Below are positions 34,654 to 45,764 of a stretch of 64,000 nt of DNA, piece by piece (the stretch's first letter is position 1; each line of letters starts with the position of its first letter). The position numbers and the translations under genes were made by a program. The notes under the pieces were generated by a model. It had not been told where the DNA came from and did no database searches. It saw only the letters and a program-made list of their open reading frames with translations. This DNA is from Paramecium octaurelia (taxonomy: Eukaryota > Ciliophora > Oligohymenophorea > Peniculida > Parameciidae): the NCBI GenBank assembly GCA_905182995.1, contig CAJJDP010000006.1, forward strand, positions 835,502 to 899,501, in the 5' to 3' direction.

Positions 34654-35490
34654 TCATTTTTTAACATTAGCACCTGTAAGGAATTTCTCTAATTCTTCTT
34701 TGTATACTTTATTTGCATTTTTTAAGAAATTGACTTGATCTCTATGTTTGGCTTCTTCATGTTCTTATTGTTCTTGATCTTATCTTTGCATGTCTTCAAT
34801 CGTGCTCTCTATTTTTTCAACCTGCTTCGACAAATCTTGACATTCAGTTTCTAATTGCTTTATTTTATTGTTATAATCAGTCTAATCATTTTGTTAATAA
34901 TTTACTTTTCTTTATTCTGCTTGTAAGGCCTTTCTCATTCCAAAAGCAATAGAACTCTCATACAAAGTTTAATAAGCTTGAATTGTCTGTCTAATTTCAT
35001 CCCTGACTCTAACTAAGAGAAGTCCTCTTTCAGCACAATTAATTGTAATCTAATTGTAACTTACATATAATACTTGTCTGATAAGTTCATCAAAACATTA
35101 AGCATATAATTCCTCTCGAATAGGACATATACCAGTTTCTCTGGCTTATCTTTATTGCAATTTTTTATCTAAATTTTCTTAAAGCAGAATAACATCTTCC
35201 TATTTTGAATATAAAATCGAATTACTCTTTTCGCAGGAGTGGAAGAAACACATTGAATCCATAATTGTTATTTCTCCATTGTGTATTCCTAATTTAGCAC
35301 ATAAAATAGATACTCTTGGAGGAAGAATTGAATTCAATATATCCTCTGTTTATGCATTAGTAATTGACTAAGGAGCAGCATCTCTTCCTTTCTTTTTATC
35401 TTTAATGGGCTTGCCAGAAGTAGAAACCAAAGTGGCACTTGCATATTTGACCAATGAATTAGGTGCAGGGATATTTGGTTTGTCTGACAT
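34654..35490 (-). CDS. DNALI1: Axonemal inner-arm dynein light chain p28
   Basis: Three introns (35289-35313, 25 nt; 35200-35225, 26 nt; 35050-35073, 24 nt) give 253 residues, the family's usual size. Diagnostic runs are ILPPREYTMEKQQLWIQCVSS, LDKKLQQRQARETGICPIRE, LYAQCFDELIRQ, ITINCAERGLLLVRVRDEI and YQTLYESSIAFGMRKALQAE. A C-terminal coiled coil follows. p28 binds single-headed inner-arm dyneins in motile cilia. The first two introns sum to 51 nt and are hidden by an open but non-homologous frame. The third is 3n and stop-free. Confidence 0.95.
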
Positions 35491-35560
35491 TAAAATAATA
35501 TAATTAATAAAGTTAAGCATTGAAAAGTGGAAATATATATTCTTAAGATATTTATGTTTA

Positions 35561-37007
35561 TCAATTCAAAAATGCAACAATGCAAGTGATATCATCTATA
35601 ACTTCATCCTCATTTTACCATGCCTAGGTGGCTTCCTTGACCAATCTTTCAACAGCTCCTTCAGCATCATTTTTCAAATAATACCCATAGACAACTTCAA
35701 CAATCCATTTGTTATCGAGAAACCTTGAATATAAATGATAGGATACTCCCAAATTCCATCTGATGCCATGATTAAGAATTTGTCATTTTAAAATGTGTGT
35801 TTAATTATTTCTGGAATAGATATTACGCCCACTTAAGCAGCCACATAATCTCCAAAACTTCGAGACATTGCCAATCCTGGAATATTTTCATCTAACAACC
35901 AAACTCTAGCTGGACCGATTGGATTTCCTTCTTCATCGGAATACGCTTGCACTCTTCCTCCATTTTATATAATTCTTTTTTCCTCCTTAGGTAAATCAGG
36001 TTTTTGATCATGAGACAATTCAACAACGTGTAATCCATCCTTCTATCTTCCCAAAATAGCCCTTGAATCTCCAATATTAGCACACCATCCCACATGTTCA
36101 ATAATCAACAAACAAACAGTTGTGGCTCCACTAAAAGTGATATCTATTCCTGAAGTATATAATTCTTTTGTTGTTCTTTCAAATGCTTATCTCAAAATCA
36201 CTTGTATCATCATGTCTTAATCATTCTTCCCAATTTTATGAGATTTTAATAACTAATCAATAATAATAGGCAATCGTTCTTAAACAAATTAAGCAACTTC
36301 ATGACCATTCACTCCATGTCCATCTGACACTTATAAGAGATACGAGTTATCTATGTTTCCTATTCCCTCATGAATTGCATAAGAATCCTAATTAACTTTC
36401 TCCTACTTTGTATGCAACATTCCAGCTTAAGTTCTATAATTATTCTAATGACAATATACTTCACTGCGTATTTTGATATTAATCTTCTATCAGTTACGAT
36501 TATATCCGGATTGGATATTGATCTATATCCCTTTATTTTCTTAGCTGATTATTTCTTTATATATTCTATCAATTTATTGGCAATATCGCTTGTAGGTTTC
36601 AAATCACCATTGCTCATTGCTCTATTATGTATTTGAGGCGGGGATTTGTGAGTTTGTTGATGTTGCTTTTGTAGATCGAATAATTTTTGAAATTGCTTTT
36701 GAATTAGCTCCTCGTGATATTTAAGATTGCTATCTAGTTTCTTACTTTTAACCAAATGTTGGATTTATTGTCTTGAATTAGGTCTAATTTTTTTTTAATT
36801 TGCTTCATTTATGTCAAGAATGCATTTGCTGTGAGAATTCTATTTCCTATCCAATTGCTGACTATTATGATGACCATTTCCTCCATTTTTTATCAAAGAA
36901 ATTAAATCATGTGACAATGCAGTTGATTTTGAGACTTTATTATCAGTTTTAGCTAGCGATGACACCCCTGATTACACCAAATACCTTTTATTTCAACTAT
37001 TTTTCAT
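35561..37007 (-). CDS. PP2C-family protein phosphatase
   Basis: Three introns after a 10-nt first exon (36968-36997, 30 nt; 36434-36459, 26 nt; 35724-35746, 23 nt) give 455 residues. About 165 residues of polar, Lys/Gln-rich N-terminus precede the PP2C domain. Metal and catalytic motifs are in order: SDGHGVNGHEVA, SGATTVCLLIIEHVG, ANIGDSRAILG, LAMSRSFGDYVAA, FLIMASDGIWEF and DDITCIVAFL. The Asp residues expected to bind Mg/Mn are present, so it should be an active Ser/Thr phosphatase. The tiny first exon is the least certain element. Confidence 0.9.
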
Positions 37008-37358
37008 ACTTGTTTTTCTTTATAGGTGACTATCCTGCCTTTTGAGGGGTAGTCTATGGCCTAGTCATTGCTAACTTTTATTAACTGGCAGAATTAATCT
37101 TCATTAATATATATATTATCAACTGTTAGTTAGAAATAATCCAAAGAAAATTTATAATGTATCATACTCATTTTAACCTATTAGGTTTGTGCAATAACAT
37201 CTATAATTTGAACCAATATCCGTACTTTAACAAGCTTCTTTTCTTTACCCCAATATTATCCTCATTTCCTTCATAATTCGATCTTATCTATCTACTGTGG
37301 ATGAAGAAGATTTAAATCCGTTCTTAGAATATTTTTTATTATAACACTAAAATAATAC
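37008..37358. other. Intergenic region upstream of PP2C
   Basis: 350 bp with no convincing frame. Presumably the PP2C promoter and the 3' end of the UNC93-like gene. Confidence 0.45.
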
Positions 37359-38660
37359 TCATGATGGGGAGATTAAATCGTCCTTCTCTTTTGTTTTTCC
37401 TTCTCTCAAGATATGGCAATTATAAACTACAAATGAAACAAGAGCCAAAGACGTTGTAATGTAAAGGTAAGAAAAGTCGTAAGTCAATGATTTCTTATTA
37501 AAAAAGGCCCACCAAATTGATGATAATCCAAATCCAATACTCTAACATAAATTGAAACCAGCAAAGGCATGTATTTTAGTTGAGATTTATTTCGTAATTA
37601 CTATCAGAGCCAAAGAGGAAATTGAACTATCTGAATATCCAATTAAGGCACATCCAAATAATACTAGTAAAAGGCTTTATTCTGAAATTCCAATTTAAGC
37701 TAACAATATTCCAATAAAGTTTACAACAAAGCTAAAATATAAAACATTATTTTCCTTAAATTTCTCACTTAACTTGCCAGCTGTAATACCTCCAATAACC
37801 TAACCAATTCCAGTTATCAAGAAGGTTAAAAAGATTTTATTATACAAATCTTAACCTGAAAATCCTAATCTCTCTACAAGAACTGGCAAAAATAAGTAAA
37901 TTACTGAGTTCATCAAACCTGCAAATACAAGAACTCCCAAAAATAAACAATAACTTCTATAAGTAATTTCTTTGTATAAGGAAAGGAATTAATACTGAAT
38001 CTCTTTCACAATTGATCGACTTTCTTTTTTTGTTTCTATTTGATTGTCTTTCATGCAAAAAAAGAGTGCTTGCAATATTATTGAGATTATAACTATTATT
38101 ACATAGAATGTAAATAAATTAAAATATTGTTTTAAATAATAACCTAAAAATATACATTTACTTTATATACCAATTATATTTGATAGTATATTTGACATAC
38201 TCGTAAATGAGAAACTTATTCCGAAAAATAATTCCCTATTTGAATTGTTGCACATAAAATTGATATAAGCAACGAAAGAAACATAAAAGACTGTTTGAAG
38301 AACACCAGCAATTAGCGATGAAATCACAGTAATGGTCTCAACTAAGGATACTGAACATGATTCTTAGCACTTTGCCACCAATAATCCTCCTAATAAAAAA
38401 ATGTTTAAGTTAAACGAACTAATCAGAAATATTTTTTTGAAGCTAAAGGATTCTATTATTTTATCTACCACAAGCAACATCAATGGTCCAAATAAATAAT
38501 TACAAACATATTGCAATGATGCTAAAGTATTAAAATCGAAATCTGAGTACATTGTATATAGTATATTTTTTCCTGCACTGGTAAAGCTTAATAATAACAT
38601 TATTATAAAGTCAAAGTATACTATCCAAAAAAATCCTTTAAAATACTCTGATTTCATCAT
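37359..38660 (-). CDS. UNC93-like major facilitator protein
   Basis: A single 433-codon frame without introns. Roughly eleven or twelve hydrophobic helices start at YFKGFFWIVYFDFIIML, with FTSAGKNILYTMY and LASLQYVCNYLFGPLMLLV in the first bundle and ITGIGQVIGGITAGKLSEKF in the second. The N-half pattern (helix, short loop, FxxNxLASLQYxxxYLFG) is reminiscent of the UNC93 branch, whose members regulate channels or receptors rather than being proven transporters. General MFS membership is firmer than the subfamily. Its ATG lies 41 bp from a divergent small gene. Confidence 0.65.
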
Positions 38661-38701
38661 TAAAATATATTTAAAAAAAATACAATATTAAATTTATTAT
38701 A

Positions 38702-39059
38702 ATGATGAAAAATCAAGATAACAATTAAAATCCGCCTTTCCTAACCTTTGGAGATTATGAAAAGGTTAAATTTACCTTCAGTGGATTAGACAAATACATA
38801 GTTATGGTATATTTCTTTTTAAAATGTATTACAGGAATTAAATACAAAAATTGCTTTAGAAGATTTGAAATTCACATTTGCCAATATTTTAAAAACAGAC
38901 TTTTTTGCAAAAAAGCTTGAATATCATGTGACTAAAGGATTTAATGATAAACCCTTATCCGCTTAAAAGTCTTTAGCTCATTAACAAATTGCAAGCACTT
39001 TTAGAGGCCCAGGTTAATAATTGAACATACAAGTAAAATTCATAGAGGAGGGAGCTTGA
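38702..39059 (+). CDS. Small hypothetical protein (109 aa)
   Basis: A 28-nt intron (38807-38834) joins MMKNQDNNQNPPFLTFGDYE to a second exon ending QLNIQVKFIEEGA. It is a mixed alpha/beta composition with no membrane helix or known motif. It is divergently paired (41 bp) with the UNC93-like gene. No family recognised. Confidence 0.6.
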
Positions 39060-39173
39060 CTTTTTTTAATATTAAAATCAATAGTATAAAAGTCGTAATT
39101 GTATAATGAAATATAAATAATTAAAAGAAAAAATCCAGCTATTGCGTCAATAATAAAAGTAATTAAGATATTA

Positions 39174-41461
39174 TCATAAATTTTGAAATATACATTTTAT
39201 TATGATTTCCGTATTTTGCAATGATAACCCCATTAAACACTTATTTTATATTATCCACTTACTCGCCTATTCTATAAATTCTGGGAACTCAACTTAATCT
39301 TCTTCTAGTTGCTTATTTGTATCTAGATTAGTAGTACTGGAATGCGAAGAGTGATCTTAAAAAGAATTGTTTTTATTATTTTCACTTTCTGACTAATTTT
39401 TTTTATTCTTTAACTAATCTAATTAAGCTTGATACACAGTACAATATGTGTAAGAAATCTAAAGATATGAATTATATATTACTATGGTAATCCATTTATT
39501 ATCCTTATTTTCATCATACCTTAAATTATTAGGTAATTGTTCTTAAAATACCTATTTACTTAAACCAAGTTAGTTTAAATATTCATCAGAATATTCCCAA
39601 TGTCCATTTTCTTCTTTAAATTGAATTAATTCAAATAGATTTTAAAATCTTTGTTCACTCATATATTCTAATATCATTGATGATGAGGCTCCACCTAATA
39701 GACCTCCTATGAATCCACCTATTAAAGCTCCAAAAATCGGAACCGGAATTAATGCCTGTCCTATTAAAGCTCCACTTATTCCTGAACCAACGTTTGCAGT
39801 AGTTGAAATTAATAATTTATTTAATTAAGTGTTCTTACTTTTCTAAGAGGACGATTCATTTGAGTAAATTTTTGCTGTAAAATATCCAAATGCTCCCAAA
39901 GCAAATAATTAACCAATAACTGGCATCTAAGTAGCAATATATGTAAGAGAACCACTGACAACGGCAGTTTGACCAAAATCAACCAAAAATTCCTTTCGAG
40001 AGTTATATTTATTTATATTTGCTAAACAATTGCCTAATGATGCTCCAATATCACCTGCTGCACTTGAAAAATGAGCATTAAATGCTTCACCTTAGAGACC
40101 ATTTATTTTTATTGTTTCAGAAAATGCACTCTGTATTTCTGCCGTAGATTCATTAAATGTAATAAATTGCATTCTTTCTTCGCTCACATCAAAATCTTCA
40201 TGAATAGTGTTTACACTTTATTGAAAATTCAACGAATCAAATGCTTATTAGATTGAACTATACTCATTTTTGGATTCTTCTTTTTTTCTGAGTAATTATT
40301 CTGGAGTTAATCCTTCTAGGGCCTCCACAAACATCCATCTATTTTAAACAAGTTTCGCATTTGTAATTACAATTTTATCAATAGGCTTATGAATAATAAA
40401 CCTTAATTTAGATCCATCCTCACAATCAATGTCCAAAAGTATTCCGAATCTCTAATTTCTTTTGGAGACAATCTTATGTGTTACAACTTTTTTATTTCTG
40501 CTAGTTATTTTAGTAATTGCTTATTCTATAGCTTCTAATTCATCATTATTTTCTTTGACATATTTCAACACTGTATTTTAAAATGGAGTAAATACTAAAA
40601 TGTAATTATTTTTTACAATCTTCATCATGTCTGTTGACATATAGGTTCATTAAGTCAAAATAATTGATTACTAATCGAGCAAATTCTTCTTTGGCATCAT
40701 GGCTTGATAAATGAAAAATCGTGAAATCTTCGTAATTTTCAACTAAGTCATATGCTCTAACTGATAACTCCTAAAACAAACCCATTAGCAAATATTTATT
40801 GCATAAATTACATTTGTTTGTAGCATTTACAAATTCATTTGTTATCGTTTTTAATGAGTTAGAACAATCGTTAAAAATCTAAACAACAATTTTATTCAAC
40901 ATGAGAATAAGATCTTGATAATTCAATTGTTCAATAATCATTTGATATAATAATCCTTTGGCAGTTCCAAGAACATTTATTAAATAAGCAATAACCTTTT
41001 TTTCTATTAGAGTATTAAACCAATTTAAATTGATATTATCATCTAGGATGTCTTACCTATATTATCTATAAATATAATTACATCTCAACATATGTAAAGA
41101 AATCCTATTTAAAAAACATGGTATAAATATCCTATATTTAAGTTAGGGCATATAAAAAAACTTGAAGATCTAGAAGTAGCTGTGATTTTAAAATGGGATT
41201 TAATTCTGTATTGTTAAGGTTTTCCTCTATTTATTGAGTTATAAATAATTTTTTAGGTACCATATCTCTTCTAACCGATAAAATGTATAGTTTTATTGTC
41301 AATTAGAACTTTTCTTTTATTAATGCCAATATTTCATTAAATTCTTTAGAAACTTCAGCATCATCTGGATGCATTTTATTATAAATCAAATAATTTGGAA
41401 GAAGAGTATCAATTCTAACTTTTGGATTGGCAGTAAATTATTCTAAAAAATTTGATATCAT
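39174..41461 (-). CDS. Large hypothetical protein with Gly/Ala-rich hydrophobic segments
   Basis: Introns at 41057-41081 (25 nt) and 40595-40616 (22 nt), and a probable stop-free 24-nt intron at 39459-39482, give 738-746 residues. The N-terminal 280 residues are helical (AKLLYxx-type repeats with Cys pair CNLCNKYLL). A basic beta segment follows (RFGILLDIDCEDGSKLRF). Residues about 440-560 are small-residue hydrophobic stretches (AAGDIGASLGN; GSGISGALIGQALIPVPIFG; LIGGFIGGLLGGAS), like pore- or membrane-inserting glycine-zipper regions. The C-terminus is polar. The family is not recognised. Confidence 0.65.
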
Positions 41462-42055
41462 TTTAAATAATATAAAATTATTTTTAATTGATAATGATGG
41501 AAGGAGCCCCTATTTGTTAAGGGATTTCATTTTATAAATTTTGCAGTTGTTTTGTACTTTCTATCATTAATCAACTGACTTAATCTTAAAAAATAATGAT
41601 ATTTATTAATTATAACCAATCCTACAACTACTATTATTCTAATTAGAAATTACACTTGTTAAGAGTTGAATTTCTTAAATCATAGATTCAATACCTAATC
41701 ATTTTTGGTTCTAAATTAAAGCATTCTAACACAATATTTTTTTCATTTATAATGCCTTATATTCAATTATGACTATTATTGTCTTTACGCAGCTATGTCA
41801 TATGATTATTAGATTCTATTTTCGTTGAGCACCTTAATTACTAAAAAAAATCATAAAAAGTATAAATAAACTAAACTACTTCGAAGACAGCAAAAATTAG
41901 TTTATCAATTACAATCTGCCTAAATGATTTAGAGAAGAAAGAAAAGATGAAAATGTTGAGGTTTGAAAATTACTTGATATAATTTGTTATTCTATAACTT
42001 CTAATTAAAACTTTAAATCATAAAATATGACTATTAAATTATTAATATTTTTTAA
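41462..42055. other. AT-rich spacer with weak ORF
   Basis: 590 bp between a minus gene and the Rab-like gene. A 92-codon plus frame (41494-41772, starting MMEGAPICQGISFYKF) is open but of unconvincing composition; I do not call it a gene. Confidence 0.35.
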
Positions 42056-42598
42056 ATGAAATCCTTTAAAATATATATAGTTGGAGAATCTAACAGTGGA
42101 AAATCATCAATTCTAAGTGTTTTATAAAATAAACCATTTACCTTTAACATTGCTTAAACAATAGGCATAAATTATTGCAGATATCAAAAAAATGGCTAGA
42201 TCTACGAGATTTATGATACAAGTGGTTTGGCTCAATTTGAATAACTCACAATAAATAGCATGAAAAATGCTAACTTGATTATTCTTTGCTTTGACATCTC
42301 ATCAAAAGATGCTTTTCGAGATGTTGAAAAATGGTTGAATATTATTTAAAACTCTGCATAAGCAACTCCAACTGTCCTAGTTGGGAATAAAACAGATAAA
42401 ATTTTACAAAAGAAAAATAGATAAATAGAAGAATTGATTCAAAATTATGCCCTGTATTATACTTCAGCACGTAGTCCTTAAACCGTCAAAGAAATGTTTA
42501 ATACAGTATTTGAAAGTTATAGACTATTGCATGATAGAGTAGAAATCATATCTAAGAAAAAAGATTCAAAAGGCTGGAACTGGCTTTGCCTTTGCTGA
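42056..42598 (+). CDS. Divergent Rab-like small GTPase (180 aa)
   Basis: Intron-free frame. The P-loop is GESNSGKSS. Switch II is DTSGLAQFE instead of the canonical DTAGQE, so the catalytic Gln position is altered (Leu-Ala-Gln). The base-recognition loops are NKTD and TSAR. The C-terminus WLCLC provides a CxC prenylation site. Nucleotide binding should be retained, but intrinsic hydrolysis may be reduced. Subfamily not assigned. Confidence 0.8.
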
Positions 42599-42793
42599 TC
42601 ATAATTACTTTGAATTTCTAGTTTCATATTTATATAATAATCTTATAAAAGAAATATTTTAGTCTCTAAAATTTGAAATGCAAAATAGGATGAAATTATA
42701 CTTCTTACTTATTTTGTTTAAAACATGATGAGATATAATAAAAAGAAAAAAGCTAATTTTAATTATTTTTAAAGAGATAATAGAATAATAATG

Positions 42794-43342
42794 TCATATT
42801 AATTATGTAAATTAATTCCAAAATTATTACCTTTATTGTTATTTGGTATCTTTCAATTAAATAATTATTGGATGCCCATAATCAGTATTACCCAAGGTTT
42901 GATGAAAAATGATGGCCACTTCCTCTTTATTCAAATGTTTAATCGAGATTTTGAAAATGCATTTATAAAAATTGATAACTCTATTGATAGTCGTAAGTTG
43001 CTAATATTGTGAAGGTATTTCCTTTTGAACATCTTTGATAAGGTTATATAGTTATTTATTGTAGGCTTAAATTTAATTCAGCTTAATCTGAAAATAATTA
43101 TCAGATTCTATTTCTTCGATGAGCTTGGATGTTAAAGAGAAGTATTCTTGATTTTAGCTTTATAAGATGGATTAATTTTAGTCCCTGAAGGCTTTGCTCA
43201 ACAACTTGATTTCATTGCTTTATTGAAGCTGTTAATCTTTGAGTTATTAAGTTTGGAGTTTAACAAGGTTTAGCATAGTTTCAATGGTTTGTTTTTCTTC
43301 AGTGATAGCAAAAGGGGCAGGGGATTTATTATTTTACTTCAT
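42794..43342 (-). CDS. Coiled-coil protein, unknown function (182 aa)
   Basis: Intron-free frame from ATG 43342 to TGA 42794. Long helices rich in Gln and Leu (LNLVKLQTQQLKDQQLQQ; FSLTSKLIEEIES) precede a more globular end (LNKEEVAIIFHQTLGN). It lies 39 bp downstream of the CID gene on the same strand. No family recognised. Confidence 0.65.
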
Positions 43343-43381
43343 ATTTAAATTTAAATTAATTTGTTTGGAATTTATATGTTA

Positions 43382-44251
43382 TCATTAATCATTATAATAT
43401 TCATTTTAGATTCTTTTTTCTTTCTTTGCTTTCAAATTGGAGACTCTTTATGCGATGTACTTCAAATCAATAATGGATTTGGAATGTATTTTGTCAAGTT
43501 CCTTCAATTCGTCTATAATATCCTTAATGACAAGCTATCTATATTTTTAAACACTTTCAACAGACTTAGTATATTAATCCAAATATTGATCATAAAGATT
43601 GACTTTGTCTTAGGCTCCACTATTAATTAAATCATCAAGATTGGCTTGATACTCATTCATCTTCTACAATCGAGTTTGTAAATCCTATAGAAATTAGTTG
43701 TGATTTAAATTGTACCTTATAATTTTTGGCGTAATTTATCAAATATTGAGGAGGAGCAAATTAGGTTCTGATTTTGTCTTTGCTCAATTTATTAGGATCA
43801 ATAGTATCGATCATAATTGAAATGTCTGATTTGGAGAATATTTGTTTTTCTTCCCACAATTTTAGAAGATCCTTGATTTATTATTTCAAGTCTTGTGAAG
43901 AGTTGTGGTCTTTCAGTAAAGCGAATGCTTTGATGATTTGTTTCTTGAAAGCATCCCTCATAGTAGCATCTAAAAAATAAAAATGATTGATGTACATGCT
44001 CCCTCAAATCTGATGACTGATTCAATTACTCTTTATGCCATATGAAGTAATGAGATAATGACCTTATCCCCATCAACATTTCCTTTAGCAAAATGGAAAT
44101 GATTGCACCACTCTTCACATAGAGATTGCTGAGATTTCTAATCGTGACTGTGTCTAATGTAGAAACGGGCAGCTTCGTCTATATGGGATTGCGATAGGTG
44201 GATGTTGTTAAGGAGTTGACTGAGTGACACAATGCTAATCTCGTTCATCAT
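43382..44251 (-). CDS. CID (CTD-interacting) domain protein, RPRD-like
   Basis: Exons join through 26-nt (43970-43995) and 31-nt (43685-43715) introns to 270 residues. The N-terminal 130 residues look like a CID: helical repeats SLSQLLNNIHLSQSHIDEA, KVIISLLHMAQRVIES, FKKQIIKAFALLKDHN and the characteristic IKDLLKLWEEKQIFS. A coiled-coil tail follows (LQKMNEYQANLDDL; YRQLVIKDIIDELKEL), as in RPRD1-type proteins that bind the phosphorylated RNA polymerase II tail. The 31-nt intron is the longest accepted in the window. Domain call moderately firm. Confidence 0.7.
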
Positions 44252-44396
44252 TTATGTCTTTAATATACTTGAAGTGTATAAATTTATTAATACAATTTGT
44301 ATTTGTAGTGAAAATAATCAAAGGAAAATATATTTTATTAATATAATCAAATAACAGATAAATTTTATTAAAAAATAAACATACATTTGTTTTCCA

Positions 44397-45709
44397 ATGA
44401 ATGATTAAACACCCATCAAAGAGATTGATCTCAACAAACAATCTTGGACCAGTCCCAAAGACAAAAGTGATCGTGTATAAATTGATAACAATATTTAAAG
44501 TTCATCCCACGTAATGTGCAATCCAACCTCTACCAATTATTCATGAGTGAGGAAAATTGCTAAGGCAACACCTACAACAACCTTCTCCAATCCTCAATAT
44601 TGGGAAAATCACCAGCCATCAATTAAAAACTCTTTAATTACAAAACAGAAAATAAACAAAATGAAATGAATAAGATAATTAATAATGGATTAAATTTCTC
44701 TAATACTCCAACTAAGGTTGAACCTGAAAAGCCTCCTCGTAAAATTAATAAAAGACCTTATAAAGTGTTGGAGGCTGAAAATCTATAAGATGATTTTTAC
44801 CTGAACCTATTAGATTGGTCTCCATTTAATGCATTAGCAGTAGGACTTGAAAATTCAGTTCTGATTTGGTCCGGACATACCTCAAAGGTGTCTCGTCTTT
44901 GCACACTTGAAGACCCTGATATGGTGTGTAGTGTAGCATGGTCTCAACGCAATCAACATCTTTCTGTAGGAAACACTATGGGTGATGTTGATGTTTGGGA
45001 TGTAGTAAAATAGAAAGTCATTAGAAAATGGAATGGCCATTAAGGTAGAATTGGATCTTTGGCTTGGAATAATTATTTATTAGCCACTGGAAGTAGGGAT
45101 AGAAACATATTAGTTAGAGATGTTAGATGTCCTAATGAATCCATTCAAAAGTATGTTGGACACAAATAAGAAATTTGTGGATTGAAGTGGTCCTTTGATG
45201 AACAACTCTTGGCATCAGGAGGAAACGATAATAAGTTATTTATTTGGTCCTTGAAAAATCAAGGAGAATTAACTCATTTCTCACAACATCAAGCTGCAGT
45301 TAAAGCTATTGGTTGGTCACCTCATTAACACAATATTGTTGCTTCTGGGGGTGGTACTGCTGACAGATGCATTCGATTCTTTAATACTTAAACTATTGAA
45401 CAAGTAGAATGCATTGATACTGGGTCTCAAGTTTGTAATTTAATGTTTTCTAAAAACTCAAATGAATTAGTTTCAACTCATGGTTATTCTCTGAATTAAA
45501 TAATTGTTTGGAACTATGCTAATATGTCTAAGGTTGCTACTCTAACTGGTCACACTTAAAGAGTCTTATATTTAAGTGGTTCGCCTTGTGGATAAAATAT
45601 TGTTACTGGAGCAGGAGATGAAAGCCTTCGCTTCTGGAGCGTATTTCCATCATCGAATTCCAAAAATAATCATGGGATTACTAGAGCAGAAACTATAGAT
45701 TTAAGATGA
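44397..45709 (+). CDS. Cdc20/Cdh1 (Fizzy-related) APC/C activator
   Basis: A 26-nt intron (44475-44500) is required because it restores the C-box SDRFIPRN, the APC/C-binding motif, giving 428 residues. Next come YNNLLQSSILG and the conserved RKINKRPYKVLEAENLQDDF. A seven-blade WD40 propeller starts at DFYLNLLDWSPFNALAVGLE and includes WNGHQGRIGSLAWN, SFDEQLLASGGNDNKLFIW and VTGAGDESLRFWSVF. The propeller binds D-box and KEN degrons. The C-terminus is DLR rather than the usual Ile-Arg tail, so APC/C docking may rely more on the C-box. Whether it is Cdc20 or Cdh1 is unresolved. Confidence 0.9.
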
Positions 45710-45764
45710 TTGACTTTAGCATGACTACTTCTATAATATTTATAAATTCTATATTTTATTCGAT

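Noticed and set aside
41494..41772. 92-codon plus ORF as a gene
   Set aside because: TGA-only stops make long open frames common in AT-rich DNA, and the composition is not protein-like.
43774..44441. Several 60-90 residue ORFs around the CID gene
   Set aside because: Shadows of the spliced minus-strand CID gene or of its upstream spacer.
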